Positions 1 to 8,008 of a DNA stretch of 64,000 nucleotides are shown in pieces. The stretch is from Pseudomonas paralactis. GTDB taxonomy: Bacteria > Pseudomonadota > Gammaproteobacteria > Pseudomonadales > Pseudomonadaceae. The stretch covers positions 124,001-188,000 of the forward strand of contig NZ_JYLN01000009.1 of NCBI RefSeq assembly GCF_001439735.1, given 5' to 3'. Positions within the stretch are counted from its first letter, which is position 1. Each line of letters opens with the position of its first letter. The notes beneath the pieces are model-generated. The model was given only the letters and a program-made list of their open reading frames with translations. It had not been told where the DNA came from and ran no database searches. The translations under genes were made by a program, and so were the position numbers.

Positions 1-190
1 CGTCGCCTTTTTGCAGGCTGCCCAGCAGGTTTTTCTGCTCTTTGGCGCGCTTGGCCTGTGGACGCCAGATCATCAGGTAGAAGATGACCAGGAAGCCGAC
101 CAGGAAAATCCACTCGAAACCACCGCCCATAGGGCCGGCAGCAGCAGGCGCAGCGGCGTCAGCCATGGCGTTAGAGATAAAAAAGCTCAT
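1..190 (-). CDS. yajC: Preprotein translocase subunit YajC (partial)
   Basis: Only the first 63 codons lie in the window; the gene runs off the left edge. The protein starts MSFFISNAMADAAAP and has one membrane segment (about residues 26-43, rich in F, L, V, I) followed by the basic stretch WRPQAKRAKEQKN that is typical of YajC. YajC is the small inner-membrane partner of SecDF in protein export. It starts 43 bp after the tgt stop on the same strand, the usual queA-tgt-yajC-secD order, so co-transcription is likely. Confidence 0.93.
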   Translation of the reverse strand, partial: MSFFISNAMADAAAPAAAGPMGGGFEWIFLVGFLVIFYLMIWRPQAKRAKEQKNLLGSLQKGD

Positions 191-233
191 TTAGCACTCC
201 AGTTGCAAATAGTGAATCTTAGGGTCGGAAAAC

Positions 234-1358
234 TCAGTCCAAGGGCGGCACAGGGAGGCCACGCTTGGCATAGAAGGCATCGACGAAGGCGGCCAATGTA
301 CCCTGTTGAATAGCCTCGCGCAAACCAGCCATCAGGACTTGGTAGTGACGCAAATTGTGGATGGTATTCAACATGCTACCCAGCATTTCCCCGCACTTGT
401 CCAGATGGTGCAGATAAGCACGGGAGAAGTTCTGGCAGGTGTAGCAGTCACAGGTAGGATCCAGCGGCGAATCATCATGGCGATGGAACGCGTTACGGAT
501 CTTGAGCACGCCTGTATCGATGAACAGATGCCCATTGCGGGCATTACGGGTTGGCATCACGCAATCGAACATGTCCACACCGCGGCGCACACCCTCTACG
601 AGATCCTCCGGTTTGCCAACGCCCATAAGGTAACGAGGTTTGTCAGCCGGCATCAGACCCGGCAGGTAATCGAGCACCTTGATCATTTCGTGCTTGGGCT
701 CGCCGACCGACAAACCGCCGATGGCCAGGCCGTCGAAGCCGATCTTGTCGAGGCCTTCCAGCGAGCGTTTGCGCAGGCTTTCATGCATACCGCCCTGGAC
801 AATCCCGAACAGCGCCGCAGTGTTGTCGCCATGGGCGTTCTTCGAACGCTGGGCCCAGCGCAGCGACAACTCCATGGAAATACGCGCCACGTCTTCATCG
901 GCCGGGTACGGTGTGCACTCGTCAAAAATCATCACGATGTCGGAACCCAGGTCGCGCTGGACCTGCATCGACTCTTCCGGGCCCATGAACACCTTGGCAC
1001 CGTCTACCGGTGAGGCGAAGGTCACGCCCTCCTCCTTGATCTTGCGCATGGCGCCCAGGCTGAACACCTGGAAACCACCGGAGTCGGTGAGGATCGGGCC
1101 TTGCCACTTCATGAAGTCATGCAGGTCGCCGTGCTTCTTGATCACTTCCGTGCCCGGGCGCAGCCACAGGTGGAAGGTGTTGCCGAGGATGATCTCGGCA
1201 CCAGTGGCGACGATGTCGCGGGGCAACATGCCTTTGACGGTGCCGTAGGTGCCGACCGGCATGAAGGCCGGGGTCTCCACGGTGCCACGCGGAAAGGTCA
1301 GGCGACCACGACGGGCTTTGCCGTCCGTGGCGAGCAATTCAAACGACATACGACTCAT
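234..1358 (-). CDS. tgt: tRNA-guanine transglycosylase
   Basis: Exchanges the guanine at position 34 of GUN-anticodon tRNAs for preQ1, the base-insertion step of queuosine synthesis. The 374-residue length is normal. Visible family marks are the nucleophile region FPRGTVETPAFMPVGTYG, the DSGGFQVFSL motif, GIVQGG, LAIGGLSVGE, and a C-terminal zinc site CDCYTC with a later His. The start could also be Met4 (MSFELL). Its ATG overlaps the queA stop by 4 bp (ATGA), showing translational coupling. Two further queuosine genes (a precursor transporter and queC) lie 25 kb away in this window. Confidence 0.97.
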   Translation of the reverse strand: MSRMSFELLATDGKARRGRLTFPRGTVETPAFMPVGTYGTVKGMLPRDIVATGAEIILGNTFHLWLRPGTEVIKKHGDLHDFMKWQGPILTDSGGFQVFSLGAMRKIKEEGVTFASPVDGAKVFMGPEESMQVQRDLGSDIVMIFDECTPYPADEDVARISMELSLRWAQRSKNAHGDNTAALFGIVQGGMHESLRKRSLEGLDKIGFDGLAIGGLSVGEPKHEMIKVLDYLPGLMPADKPRYLMGVGKPEDLVEGVRRGVDMFDCVMPTRNARNGHLFIDTGVLKIRNAFHRHDDSPLDPTCDCYTCQNFSRAYLHHLDKCGEMLGSMLNTIHNLRHYQVLMAGLREAIQQGTLAAFVDAFYAKRGLPVPPLD

Positions 1359-2404
1359 AAGTTGTCCTCAGGGCCGCGCGGCGCCGGGTTACGGGTGATA
1401 AACATCGCATCACCGTAGCTGAAAAAACGGTACTCGTTAGCGATGGCGGCCTGGTAGGCAGCCATGGTTTGCGGGTAACCGGCAAAGGCCGACACCAGCA
1501 TCAACAGCGTGGATTCGGGCAAATGGAAATTGGTGACCAGGCAGTCGACCACATGAAATGGCCGCCCTGGGAAAATAAAGATATCGGTGTCGCCACTGAA
1601 CGGCTTGAGCACGCCATCACGTGCTGCACTCTCCAGCGAACGCACGCTGGTAGTGCCCACCGCAACCACTCGACCGCCACGCGCCTTGCACGCATTAACC
1701 GCGTCCACGACGTCCTGGCTGACTTCCAGCCATTCGCTGTGCATATGGTGGTCTTCGATGTTCTCTACACGCACCGGCTGAAACGTGCCGGCCCCCACGT
1801 GCAGGGTCACATAGGCCGTCTCGACGCCCTTGGCGGCAATCGCATCCAGCAGCGGCTGGTCGAAATGCAGCCCGGCAGTCGGCGCGGCAACGGCGCCGAG
1901 GCGCTGTGAGTACACCGTCTGATAGCGCTCGCGGTCCGCGTCTTCGTCGGGGCGGTCTATATAAGGAGGCAACGGCATGTGGCCGACGCGATCGAGCAAC
2001 GGCAGCACTTCTTCGGCAAACTCAAGCTCGAACAAGGCGTCGTGACGCGCCACCATCCGGGCTTCGCCGCCGCCATCAATCAGGATGTTCGAACCCGGTT
2101 TGGGCGACTTGCTGGAGCGCACATGGGCCAGCACGCGATGGCTGTCCAGCACCCGCTCCACCAGAATTTCCAGCTTGCCGCCGGAAGCTTTCTGGCCAAA
2201 CAGCCGCGCCGGAATCACCCGGGTGTTGTTGAAAACCATCAGATCGCCTGGGCGCAAATGCTCAAGCAAATCAGTGAATTGACGGTGTGCGAGGGCACCG
2301 CTGGGCCCGTCCAGGGTCAGCAGTCGACTGGCGCGACGCTCGGCCAAAGGGTGGCGAGCGATCAGCGAATCAGGGAGCTCAAAAGTAAAGTCAGCAACGC
2401 GCAT
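1355..2404 (-). CDS. queA: S-adenosylmethionine:tRNA ribosyltransferase-isomerase
   Basis: Transfers and isomerises the ribose of S-adenosylmethionine onto preQ1 in tRNA to give epoxyqueuosine. The 349-residue protein begins MRVADFTFELPDSLIARHP and carries the family stretches VFNNTRVIPARL, AAPTAGLHF and TSVRSLES. It is the first gene of the queA-tgt-yajC run and is divergent from the tRNA-Leu at 2513, with about 110 bp between them that must hold both promoters. Confidence 0.97.
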   Translation of the reverse strand: MRVADFTFELPDSLIARHPLAERRASRLLTLDGPSGALAHRQFTDLLEHLRPGDLMVFNNTRVIPARLFGQKASGGKLEILVERVLDSHRVLAHVRSSKSPKPGSNILIDGGGEARMVARHDALFELEFAEEVLPLLDRVGHMPLPPYIDRPDEDADRERYQTVYSQRLGAVAAPTAGLHFDQPLLDAIAAKGVETAYVTLHVGAGTFQPVRVENIEDHHMHSEWLEVSQDVVDAVNACKARGGRVVAVGTTSVRSLESAARDGVLKPFSGDTDIFIFPGRPFHVVDCLVTNFHLPESTLLMLVSAFAGYPQTMAAYQAAIANEYRFFSYGDAMFITRNPAPRGPEDNL

Positions 2405-2512
2405 GATGGGGTTCGTCTAGCAGGGCCGGGAAGTCTAGCGGAAATAGTGAAAATAGACCATGAAACGTGATTGACCAACGGTAATCTCATCTCTATACTT
2501 CGCCGCCATTGA

Positions 2513-2597
2513 GCCCTGATGGCGGAATTGGTAGACGCGGCGGATTCAAAATCCGTTTTCGAAAGAAGTGGGAGTTCGATTCTCCCTCGGGGCACCA
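2513..2597 (+). tRNA. tRNA-Leu (anticodon CAA)
   Basis: An 85-nt class II tRNA. The acceptor stem pairs GCCCTGA (2513-2519) with TCGGGGC (2587-2593), followed by A and an encoded CCA. The D-loop contains TTGGTAGACGC. The anticodon loop is TTCAAAA, giving anticodon CAA (reads UUG). There is a long variable arm, and the T-arm is GGGAG-TTCGATT-CTCCC. Its last 17 nt are part of the 18-bp repeat that bounds the island to the right, so this gene is the integration site and was restored intact by the insertion. Confidence 0.96.
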
Positions 2598-2598
2598 T
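2581..2598 (+). repeat. attL: 18-bp direct repeat at tRNA 3' end
   Basis: The sequence TCTCCCTCGGGGCACCAT covers the T-arm 3' half, acceptor 3' strand and CCA of tRNA-Leu. The identical 18 bp recur at 12451-12468. Such repeats are the usual footprint of tyrosine-integrase insertion into a tRNA 3' end. Bases on both sides differ between the two copies. Confidence 0.93.
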
Positions 2599-2641
2599 AT
2601 AGCAGTATCTGAAAGTCTCTACCAGACTCTCAGACCCAGAG

Positions 2642-2668
2642 AAACCGGCCACTTGAGCCGGTTTTTTT
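2642..2668 (+). terminator. Rho-independent terminator after tRNA-Leu
   Basis: An AACCGGC / GCCGGTT stem with a short loop followed by seven T residues, about 45 bp past the tRNA CCA. It lies inside the island, so it replaces the ancestral tRNA terminator, which now sits at 12476-12505 beyond attR. Confidence 0.85.
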
Positions 2669-2704
2669 GTGTCTGGCTTTCTACCTCTGTATTCCCTTAT
2701 CCGT

Positions 2705-2760
2705 TGTATCCCTGTATCCCTGTATCCCTGTATCCCTGTATCCCTGTATCCCTGTATCCC
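2705..2760 (+). repeat. Seven perfect tandem copies of octamer TGTATCCC
   Basis: Seven uninterrupted 8-bp copies lie between the tRNA terminator and the integrase. A degenerate copy follows at 2765, and an inverted copy (GGGATACA) sits at 2792-2799 immediately before the integrase start. Two more direct copies lie 49 bp before attR (12383-12402). The placement at both island ends suggests integrase or excisionase arm sites, or an operator for int. The perfect tandem run could also be slippage-prone. Confidence 0.9.
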
Positions 2761-2802
2761 TGCTTGTATCCTGAGAAAAATACCGAACTTTGGGATACAA
2801 GG

Positions 2803-3816
2803 ATGAAGCGCGCAGATATCAAGCGCCGCCCTCTCGCAGACACGACGCTTGCAGGGCTGGAGCCGGAGTCAAAGGAATACCGGGAGCTAGACGGAAACGG
2901 CCTCTACTTCAGGGTCAAATTGATGGTGGTAAATCCTGGCAGCTACGCTACAAACGTCCGGCGGGCAATTGGGCTTGGATGGGGCTCGGGGGTTACCCAG
3001 AGGTCAGTGGTGCGCTGGCAAGAGAGAAAGCTGCCGATCTACGCAAAGTGGTGAGTAGCGACGCCGATCCCCTTGAGCAGAAACGATCCGCTAAAGCTGC
3101 AATCGATGCGGCCAAGGCTCGAACGTTTCGAGCTGCTGCTGAAGCTTGGCTCAAGGCCAAAGAAGAAAAGGGCCTCGCAACCTCCACCCTTCACAAAATC
3201 CGCACCTACCTCGACAAGGACATACTCCCGGCATTGGGAGATAAGCCCCTCGACGAAATCACCCGCACAGACTGTGCAGATCTCCAGGCATCCCTCGAAG
3301 CTAGAGACGCTCACAACGTGGCGGAAAAGTGCCGCACCTGGATCAACCAAATATTCGGCCGAGCGATTGGTTTAGGACTCACCGAAAACGATCCGGGCAG
3401 CCGCCTTCGCGACATTGCCGCCCAGGCGCCCAAGACTCAGCAGCATCCACACTTGCTGGAGCCTGAACTCGCTGAGTTCCTCCAAGCACTCAAAAACACT
3501 CCGAGCAGACTGACGGCACGTACCGCCGCATGGCTTTGTATCTGGACGGCATCCCGCCCAGGCATGGTCCGCTTGGCTGAATGGAAAGAGTTCGACCTTG
3601 AGAAGGCCATTTGGACGACGCCTGCTGCCAAGATGAAGATGCGCCGGGATTTTGTATGCTCCCTTCCCCACCAAGCCGTTACAGCACTGAGGGACCTGCA
3701 CTGTTTAACGGGACGGAGTCGCTGGGTTTTCCCCGGCGTCGGAGCAAAGAACCCAACCATCAGCGAAAACACAATCAACAAAGTCTTCGCTACCATCGGC
3801 TACAAAGGGCGTCTAT
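2803..3816 (+). pseudogene. P4-type tyrosine integrase, frameshifted and truncated
   Basis: The reading frame starts MKRADIKRRPLADTTLAGLEP with the DUF4102 arm-binding domain. It shifts frame near 2925: GLYFRVK is in the first frame, while DGGKSWQLRYKRP through GLGGYPEV is in another. The second frame continues through the core-binding domain and the first part of the catalytic domain (TASRPGMVRLAEWKEFDL), then stops matching after FATIGYKGR. The catalytic HxxR and Tyr region, roughly the last 80 residues of a 400-residue integrase, is missing, replaced by IS3-family DNA. A functional recombinase is not expected. Confidence 0.88.
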
Positions 3817-4378
3817 CTAGTAAGACACGGCTGGCCGAAGGAACATGTTGAAGCGCAGCATGGTGTGGATTTTCCGTTTGATCCGTTCCTGCTTTAGAAG
3901 CTGGAAAAAGCTCTTAGCCACAGCATTGTCATGATGGCTTTCTCAGCGGCTCATGCTGACAACTAAATTGTTCGTCTTCAAAAAACCGAACCAATAGATG
4001 CCACTTTATTGGCCGCCTTGGTCGGAGTGAACCATCATCTCCTGTTTCGGTTTGTGCCTCCAAACCGCCATCAATAACGCATTAGTGGCCAAATCACTGG
4101 TCATCTGAGACTTCATTGACCACCCAACGATCTGACGAGAAAACAGAACCAGCACCACAGCCAAATACAGCCAACCCTCATGCGTACGAATGTAGGGTGA
4201 TGCCTGTAACCCAGATCTTGTTGGGTTCTACGACATTGAACTGGCGCTTCAACAAGTTGGGTGAGGCAACCGCTGGCTTACCGCCGTACTTTCCAAAGCG
4301 TCGTCGGTACCCGAGAGCACAGACCTTCAAGGCGCATCAGCCTTGGTACACGATACAGGGGGCAGTCCATTGAGTTTG
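3817..4378 (-). pseudogene. IS3-family transposase OrfB fragment
   Basis: Read on the minus strand in shifting frames, this stretch encodes IS3-family OrfB pieces: PNKIWVTGIT, IRTHEGWLYLAVVLVLFSRQ, VVGWSM, KPKQEMMVHSDQG, then DNAVAKSFFQLLKQERIKRK. These cover the DDE integrase-like core (the D of VTGIT is changed, the D of HSDQG is kept) and the NAVAKSFF helix that carries the catalytic Glu region. At least two frame changes and stops break it, and the N-terminal OrfA part is missing. Its left edge interrupts the island integrase. It is a decayed insertion, not an active element. Confidence 0.82.
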
Positions 4379-4503
4379 CAAGGTATCTAGAGAACCCGGG
4401 GTTGTTCAAATACTCGGAGTTTAACTCAACTAAAATTATACATTTTTAATTTTGTCACAAAGCAGGGTTAAATTTTATTAAACAGTATATTAGGGATAGA
4501 AGC

Positions 4504-5058
4504 TTGAATTTATCACCCCCTCCTCGTCCTCGGACCTATTGGCTTACCGGCCTAAGCGGTGCCGGAAAAACGACAATTGCACGACGCTTTAGCGCAATTC
4601 TTGCGAAGTCTGCCATCCCACTTATGATTTTGGACGGTGATAAGATGCGTCAGGGGCTTTGTCGCGATCTTGGCTTTACCGAAGCAGATCGTTCGGAAAA
4701 CACGCGACGTATTGCAGAGGTCGCCCGCCTATTAAATAGTCAAGGGATGCACGTAATATGCGCAAGTATTTCTCCATTACAAAAAGATCGTACTTGCGCA
4801 AAAAACATATTGGATGGATTCGATTTTTTTGAAGTATTCGTGAGCACACCTATAACAACCTGCGCTGCCCGAGATACTAAAGGGCTCTATGCTAGAGCTA
4901 GATCGGGCGAACTGAAAGGCCTCACAGGTATTGATGCGCCATATGAGGAACCGGAGTGTCCAGACCTAAATTTCAACACTGAGATCCTGTCACTGGATGA
5001 AATCCTTGCGTCCCTGACAGACCACTTCACCTCTAAGTTGACGAGTAAGTGTAGCTAA
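4504..5058 (+). CDS. Adenylylsulfate (APS) kinase, CysC-like
   Basis: Phosphorylates APS to PAPS, the sulfate donor used by sulfotransferases. The protein (184 residues) has the P-loop GLSGAGKT at 16-23, the DGD motif at 44-46, the ISPLQKDR strip, and the family signature GLYARARSGELKGLTGID, so it looks complete and active. A TTG start is needed because no ATG lies in frame upstream and the next one would remove the P-loop. It is AT-rich, stands alone without cysDN, and faces away from the sulfotransferase at 5117-5935. This suggests a dedicated PAPS supply for the island pathway rather than general sulfate assimilation. Confidence 0.88.
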   Translation: MNLSPPPRPRTYWLTGLSGAGKTTIARRFSAILAKSAIPLMILDGDKMRQGLCRDLGFTEADRSENTRRIAEVARLLNSQGMHVICASISPLQKDRTCAKNILDGFDFFEVFVSTPITTCAARDTKGLYARARSGELKGLTGIDAPYEEPECPDLNFNTEILSLDEILASLTDHFTSKLTSKCS

Positions 5059-5116
5059 TCTGTGGATATGGGGCGTGCACTACGACCGTAGTAAACAACG
5101 TAGTCACTCGGTGTGT

Positions 5117-5935
5117 TTAAGATATTGAGTACTTGTGTCGCATTTCGTAGCCCCGCGGTATCTTGTAGTCATCTGGAAATCTCTCGCACAGCAAAGCATG
5201 TGTACGAAGCAGTCGACCGGATAAATCGCCGACGCAGCTGTCGCACCAGTCATCAGGGTCAAATGAGCGAATCGCTCGGAGTGTGTTTTCTTTACCTGCT
5301 GAGGTGGCGTCAAAAATAGTTGGCCTTTCTGCTGTGCTGGCATGACTTACGCCCAGCACCGAAAGATCGAAATCTGCCAGAATCCCGTATCGCATGAGTT
5401 GTTTGCGGACTTTGGTTAGGCAATTCGCCGGTTCCTCGCACAACGCGTCATAGCTGATCGCAATAACACCATCACCTTGAAACTCCAGTATATAGTCGTT
5501 CATCTCACACCATAATTCGGCACGCGCACTATCCGTAGGCCCCGCCCAAGGGTAACCATCAGCCCATGAACGTCTGAGGCTCTGTATTACCCCTGTGAAA
5601 TGTCGAAGCATAAAAACGAATACCGCATTAGGGTATAAAACACGCAACTTGTCCATGATCCGCACGTTCCACGGAGTGGACTCGCAAAGCACGCCTGCGT
5701 TATTTTGGTGTTTTATTTGTTCTGCAAAGCTCATAGCATGCGTGACTATTGCTGCATGATAAGCGTCCTTAAATGGTGTAGGTGTTCTAAGATAGGCTTG
5801 CGGAGCGACTTGAAGTGCAAAATAGAAAACCCCCAGTTCTCCAGCGTAAACAATATCACTCGAAGTCCCTAGTAACTCACCCACTAAAGAGTTTCCGGAG
5901 CGAGGGCAACCACAGACAAATATTGGGTCGAACAT
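5117..5935 (-). CDS. PAPS-dependent sulfotransferase family protein
   Basis: Transfers sulfate from PAPS to an acceptor hydroxyl or amine. The N-terminus FVCGCPRSGNSLVGELL (residues 6-22) is the 5'-phosphosulfate-binding loop, and VFVFMLRHFTGVIQSLRRSW (105-124) is the 3'-phosphate-binding segment with Arg111 and Ser119. The length, 272 residues, suits the bacterial Sulfotransfer_1/3 group. The acceptor cannot be told from sequence. It is the last gene of the minus-strand unit, 3 bp after the MATE-like exporter, and is paired with the APS kinase that would supply its co-substrate. Confidence 0.86.
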   Translation of the reverse strand: MFDPIFVCGCPRSGNSLVGELLGTSSDIVYAGELGVFYFALQVAPQAYLRTPTPFKDAYHAAIVTHAMSFAEQIKHQNNAGVLCESTPWNVRIMDKLRVLYPNAVFVFMLRHFTGVIQSLRRSWADGYPWAGPTDSARAELWCEMNDYILEFQGDGVIAISYDALCEEPANCLTKVRKQLMRYGILADFDLSVLGVSHASTAERPTIFDATSAGKENTLRAIRSFDPDDWCDSCVGDLSGRLLRTHALLCERFPDDYKIPRGYEMRHKYSIS

Positions 5936-5938
5936 CAG

Positions 5939-7297
5939 TTATATTGCTCCTATCGGAGTATTAATAGCTATCAAATAGTTGGCGCGACGCCATACGAAGA
6001 AGCAAACTACTAGACTCAAACAAGCGAACCCAAAATACAAAAAAAACACTCTATCAGGAGACAACGGCAATAAAAAACATAACATCGCAGCATAAGGCAG
6101 CCGTCCACCAAGGGACGAGATCAGGCTGATGCGTTTCATAAAACCAGTATCTCCATTTGAGCGCAATATGCTACGCTGAAGAAATGCACCAATCGCATTA
6201 ACTAGTATAATTACACCTAGTGCATAATTAATGTTCTCAGGTAAATCAGCTTGCAAAAATTGTCTCATGCCGACTGTAAGATAAATATATGCGAGCGCAG
6301 CCATTACTCCTGGAATGGTCAACCCCAAACGCATTATCTGGCGGTTCACAAACTCGTACCGCACCACGCTGCCTTTCAATGATCGGGCCACCTCTACGCT
6401 GGCAGCTGTGGCGAATCCTAGGCAGATAGACTGCACCATTCCATTAGTCGAAAAGTAGTAACTCATCACCGAGCCTACACCTGGATCTCCTGAGAACAGC
6501 GCAAATATTGTTAAGTCAACACAATGAACAATCACCAATGAGATGAAGACGTTTTTCACGTCCGTGCCCATGGACAACAGATTCTCTTTAAGTTCACTAT
6601 GCCTGAACATGAATATGTATTTTCTTTGCCGTATCGATATTTCTTTTAAATAGAAATAGGCAATGCATATTGCAAATACACTTTCGGTTAAAAACAACCC
6701 CTCCCCCAAACTATGTATACCTTCACGAAAGATGTATATACTAACGCAGGAAAAAACCAAACCAGCACTTACGGAAAAGAGCGCCGATTTAAATATTAAA
6801 TGGCCTTTCTTTCTAGATATAAGAAGCGTATACAAGGGATTAACCATAGTACTCAGCATATACGATACTGCGATCCACCTTAAATAGCTGGTCATCCCGA
6901 CTACTTTATCTTCAGGGTCGGCGAGCTCGGCAATCACATCTGCCAATATAAAAAATACAAAAAAACAGATCAATGAGCATAATAGCGAGAATATCATGCT
7001 AGAAACAAACACTGGTCTGATCTGAAAAAAAAGCCCCTTACCAGGCTGCATTTTGTTCATTTTTATGCTGGCTGCCGCGCCCAAGGCTATGACCAAGGCT
7101 CCATAGACAAAGTATATTCTGTTGATAAAGCCAATAGCAGAAACCGCATTTACGCTAATGGACGAGGCCAGCAATACGGCCATCAGGCTATGTAACGAGT
7201 TAATCACGTTAGCAAACACCAATGGTGTTGCAGATTTAAGATAGTCTTTGAGAAAGTTGGTGCCTCCTGGCTCTCCATACAAAATATCAGTGCTCAT
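5939..7297 (-). CDS. MATE-like multi-pass membrane exporter
   Basis: The 452-residue protein has about twelve hydrophobic segments in two halves, as in MATE and related MOP-superfamily flippases (for example residues near TPLVFANVINSLHSLMAVLLA and ISRKKGHLIFKSALFSVSAG). The first plausible start is the ATG at 7297 (MSTDILYGEPGGTNF); an in-frame GTG lies nine bases upstream. The start overlaps the upstream oxygenase gene by 11 bp, indicating coupling. In this setting it probably exports the island product, but an antiporter role for another compound cannot be excluded. Confidence 0.78.
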   Translation of the reverse strand: MSTDILYGEPGGTNFLKDYLKSATPLVFANVINSLHSLMAVLLASSISVNAVSAIGFINRIYFVYGALVIALGAAASIKMNKMQPGKGLFFQIRPVFVSSMIFSLLCSLICFFVFFILADVIAELADPEDKVVGMTSYLRWIAVSYMLSTMVNPLYTLLISRKKGHLIFKSALFSVSAGLVFSCVSIYIFREGIHSLGEGLFLTESVFAICIAYFYLKEISIRQRKYIFMFRHSELKENLLSMGTDVKNVFISLVIVHCVDLTIFALFSGDPGVGSVMSYYFSTNGMVQSICLGFATAASVEVARSLKGSVVRYEFVNRQIMRLGLTIPGVMAALAYIYLTVGMRQFLQADLPENINYALGVIILVNAIGAFLQRSILRSNGDTGFMKRISLISSLGGRLPYAAMLCFLLPLSPDRVFFLYFGFACLSLVVCFFVWRRANYLIAINTPIGAI

Positions 7298-8006
7298 TTT
7301 TCGCACCTAAGAAGTTCGTCAATGGCTTGGGTTTAAGCCAGAAGTTTAGATGAGAGGAGTGCGTCCCTACCGACAGTACTCGGTGAATGGTACAGCGCGG
7401 CATGTACAAAACATCACCTTCGTGAAGAACCTTGTCATAGACAGGCGGTGTATGTGCCACGATTTTTTCCACACGGTTGGTGTAGTGCTTAGGCGCTTCC
7501 ATTGAGGCTACTTCATTCACGATAGAAGGCCAAATTTGCCAACGCTTACTGCCCTCTACCTGTACGATAAGCGCGTCATGGGTATCAAAGTGTGCGCCGA
7601 AGGCACGCTGTTGCGAGTTCGACAAAAACAGGCATGCATTTACCGTGGCAGGGTACAGCTCATCGTCCAGGGCTCTGCAAATGGCCCTCAAGCCAGGGTC
7701 ATATTTTTCTACCTGCCTTAGGTATAAAGTGGCCTGTTCTTCTTCATAGAGCTGACGTAGAAGCGCTAATGAAGCCCGGCCCGACTCCATATACACAGAC
7801 TTACGACAATAAAATCCGTTCCGGATAACCATAAAGTCACCACACTCGACGCCCTTTGAATTTATACTTAGAAGAAAATCTAAGCCCAGCGACCCGACGA
7901 GCGTTTTTAAATTTTTGCTTTTCGCTTGCAATAGTGAGGTTTCCCAGTATTTTGAAAAGAATACTGATTTTTCTAAACCAAAAATCTGTTCAAAATAGGA
8001 TGACAT
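7287..8006 (-). CDS. JmjC/cupin_4-type Fe(II)/2-oxoglutarate oxygenase
   Basis: The 239-residue protein resembles the YcfD/RoxA group of ribosomal oxygenases. It contains AHFDTHDALIVQVEGSKRW with the HxD pair His139 and Asp141, and the distal metal ligand His208 in RCTIHRVL, preceded by LHEGDVLYMP, the usual JmjC strand. A double-stranded beta-helix fold and Fe(II)-dependent hydroxylation are therefore likely. It lacks the C-terminal winged-helix and dimerisation domains of full-length YcfD (about 370 residues), so a peptide or small-molecule substrate is plausible. It sits 2 bp from the nucleotidyltransferase gene and overlaps the exporter gene. Confidence 0.8.
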   Translation of the reverse strand: MSSYFEQIFGLEKSVFFSKYWETSLLQAKSKNLKTLVGSLGLDFLLSINSKGVECGDFMVIRNGFYCRKSVYMESGRASLALLRQLYEEEQATLYLRQVEKYDPGLRAICRALDDELYPATVNACLFLSNSQQRAFGAHFDTHDALIVQVEGSKRWQIWPSIVNEVASMEAPKHYTNRVEKIVAHTPPVYDKVLHEGDVLYMPRCTIHRVLSVGTHSSHLNFWLKPKPLTNFLGAKNEH

Positions 8007-8008
8007 TT

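Noticed and set aside
306..1013. Plus-strand 235-codon frame opposite tgt
   Set aside because: Antisense shadow of tgt; no ribosome site and no family motifs.
2690..2765. CRISPR array at the octamer run
   Set aside because: Units are 8 bp, perfectly tandem and have no spacers; no cas genes in the window.
4116..4449. Short plus-strand frames in the 4.1-4.45 kb stretch
   Set aside because: They are antisense to the IS3 transposase fragment.
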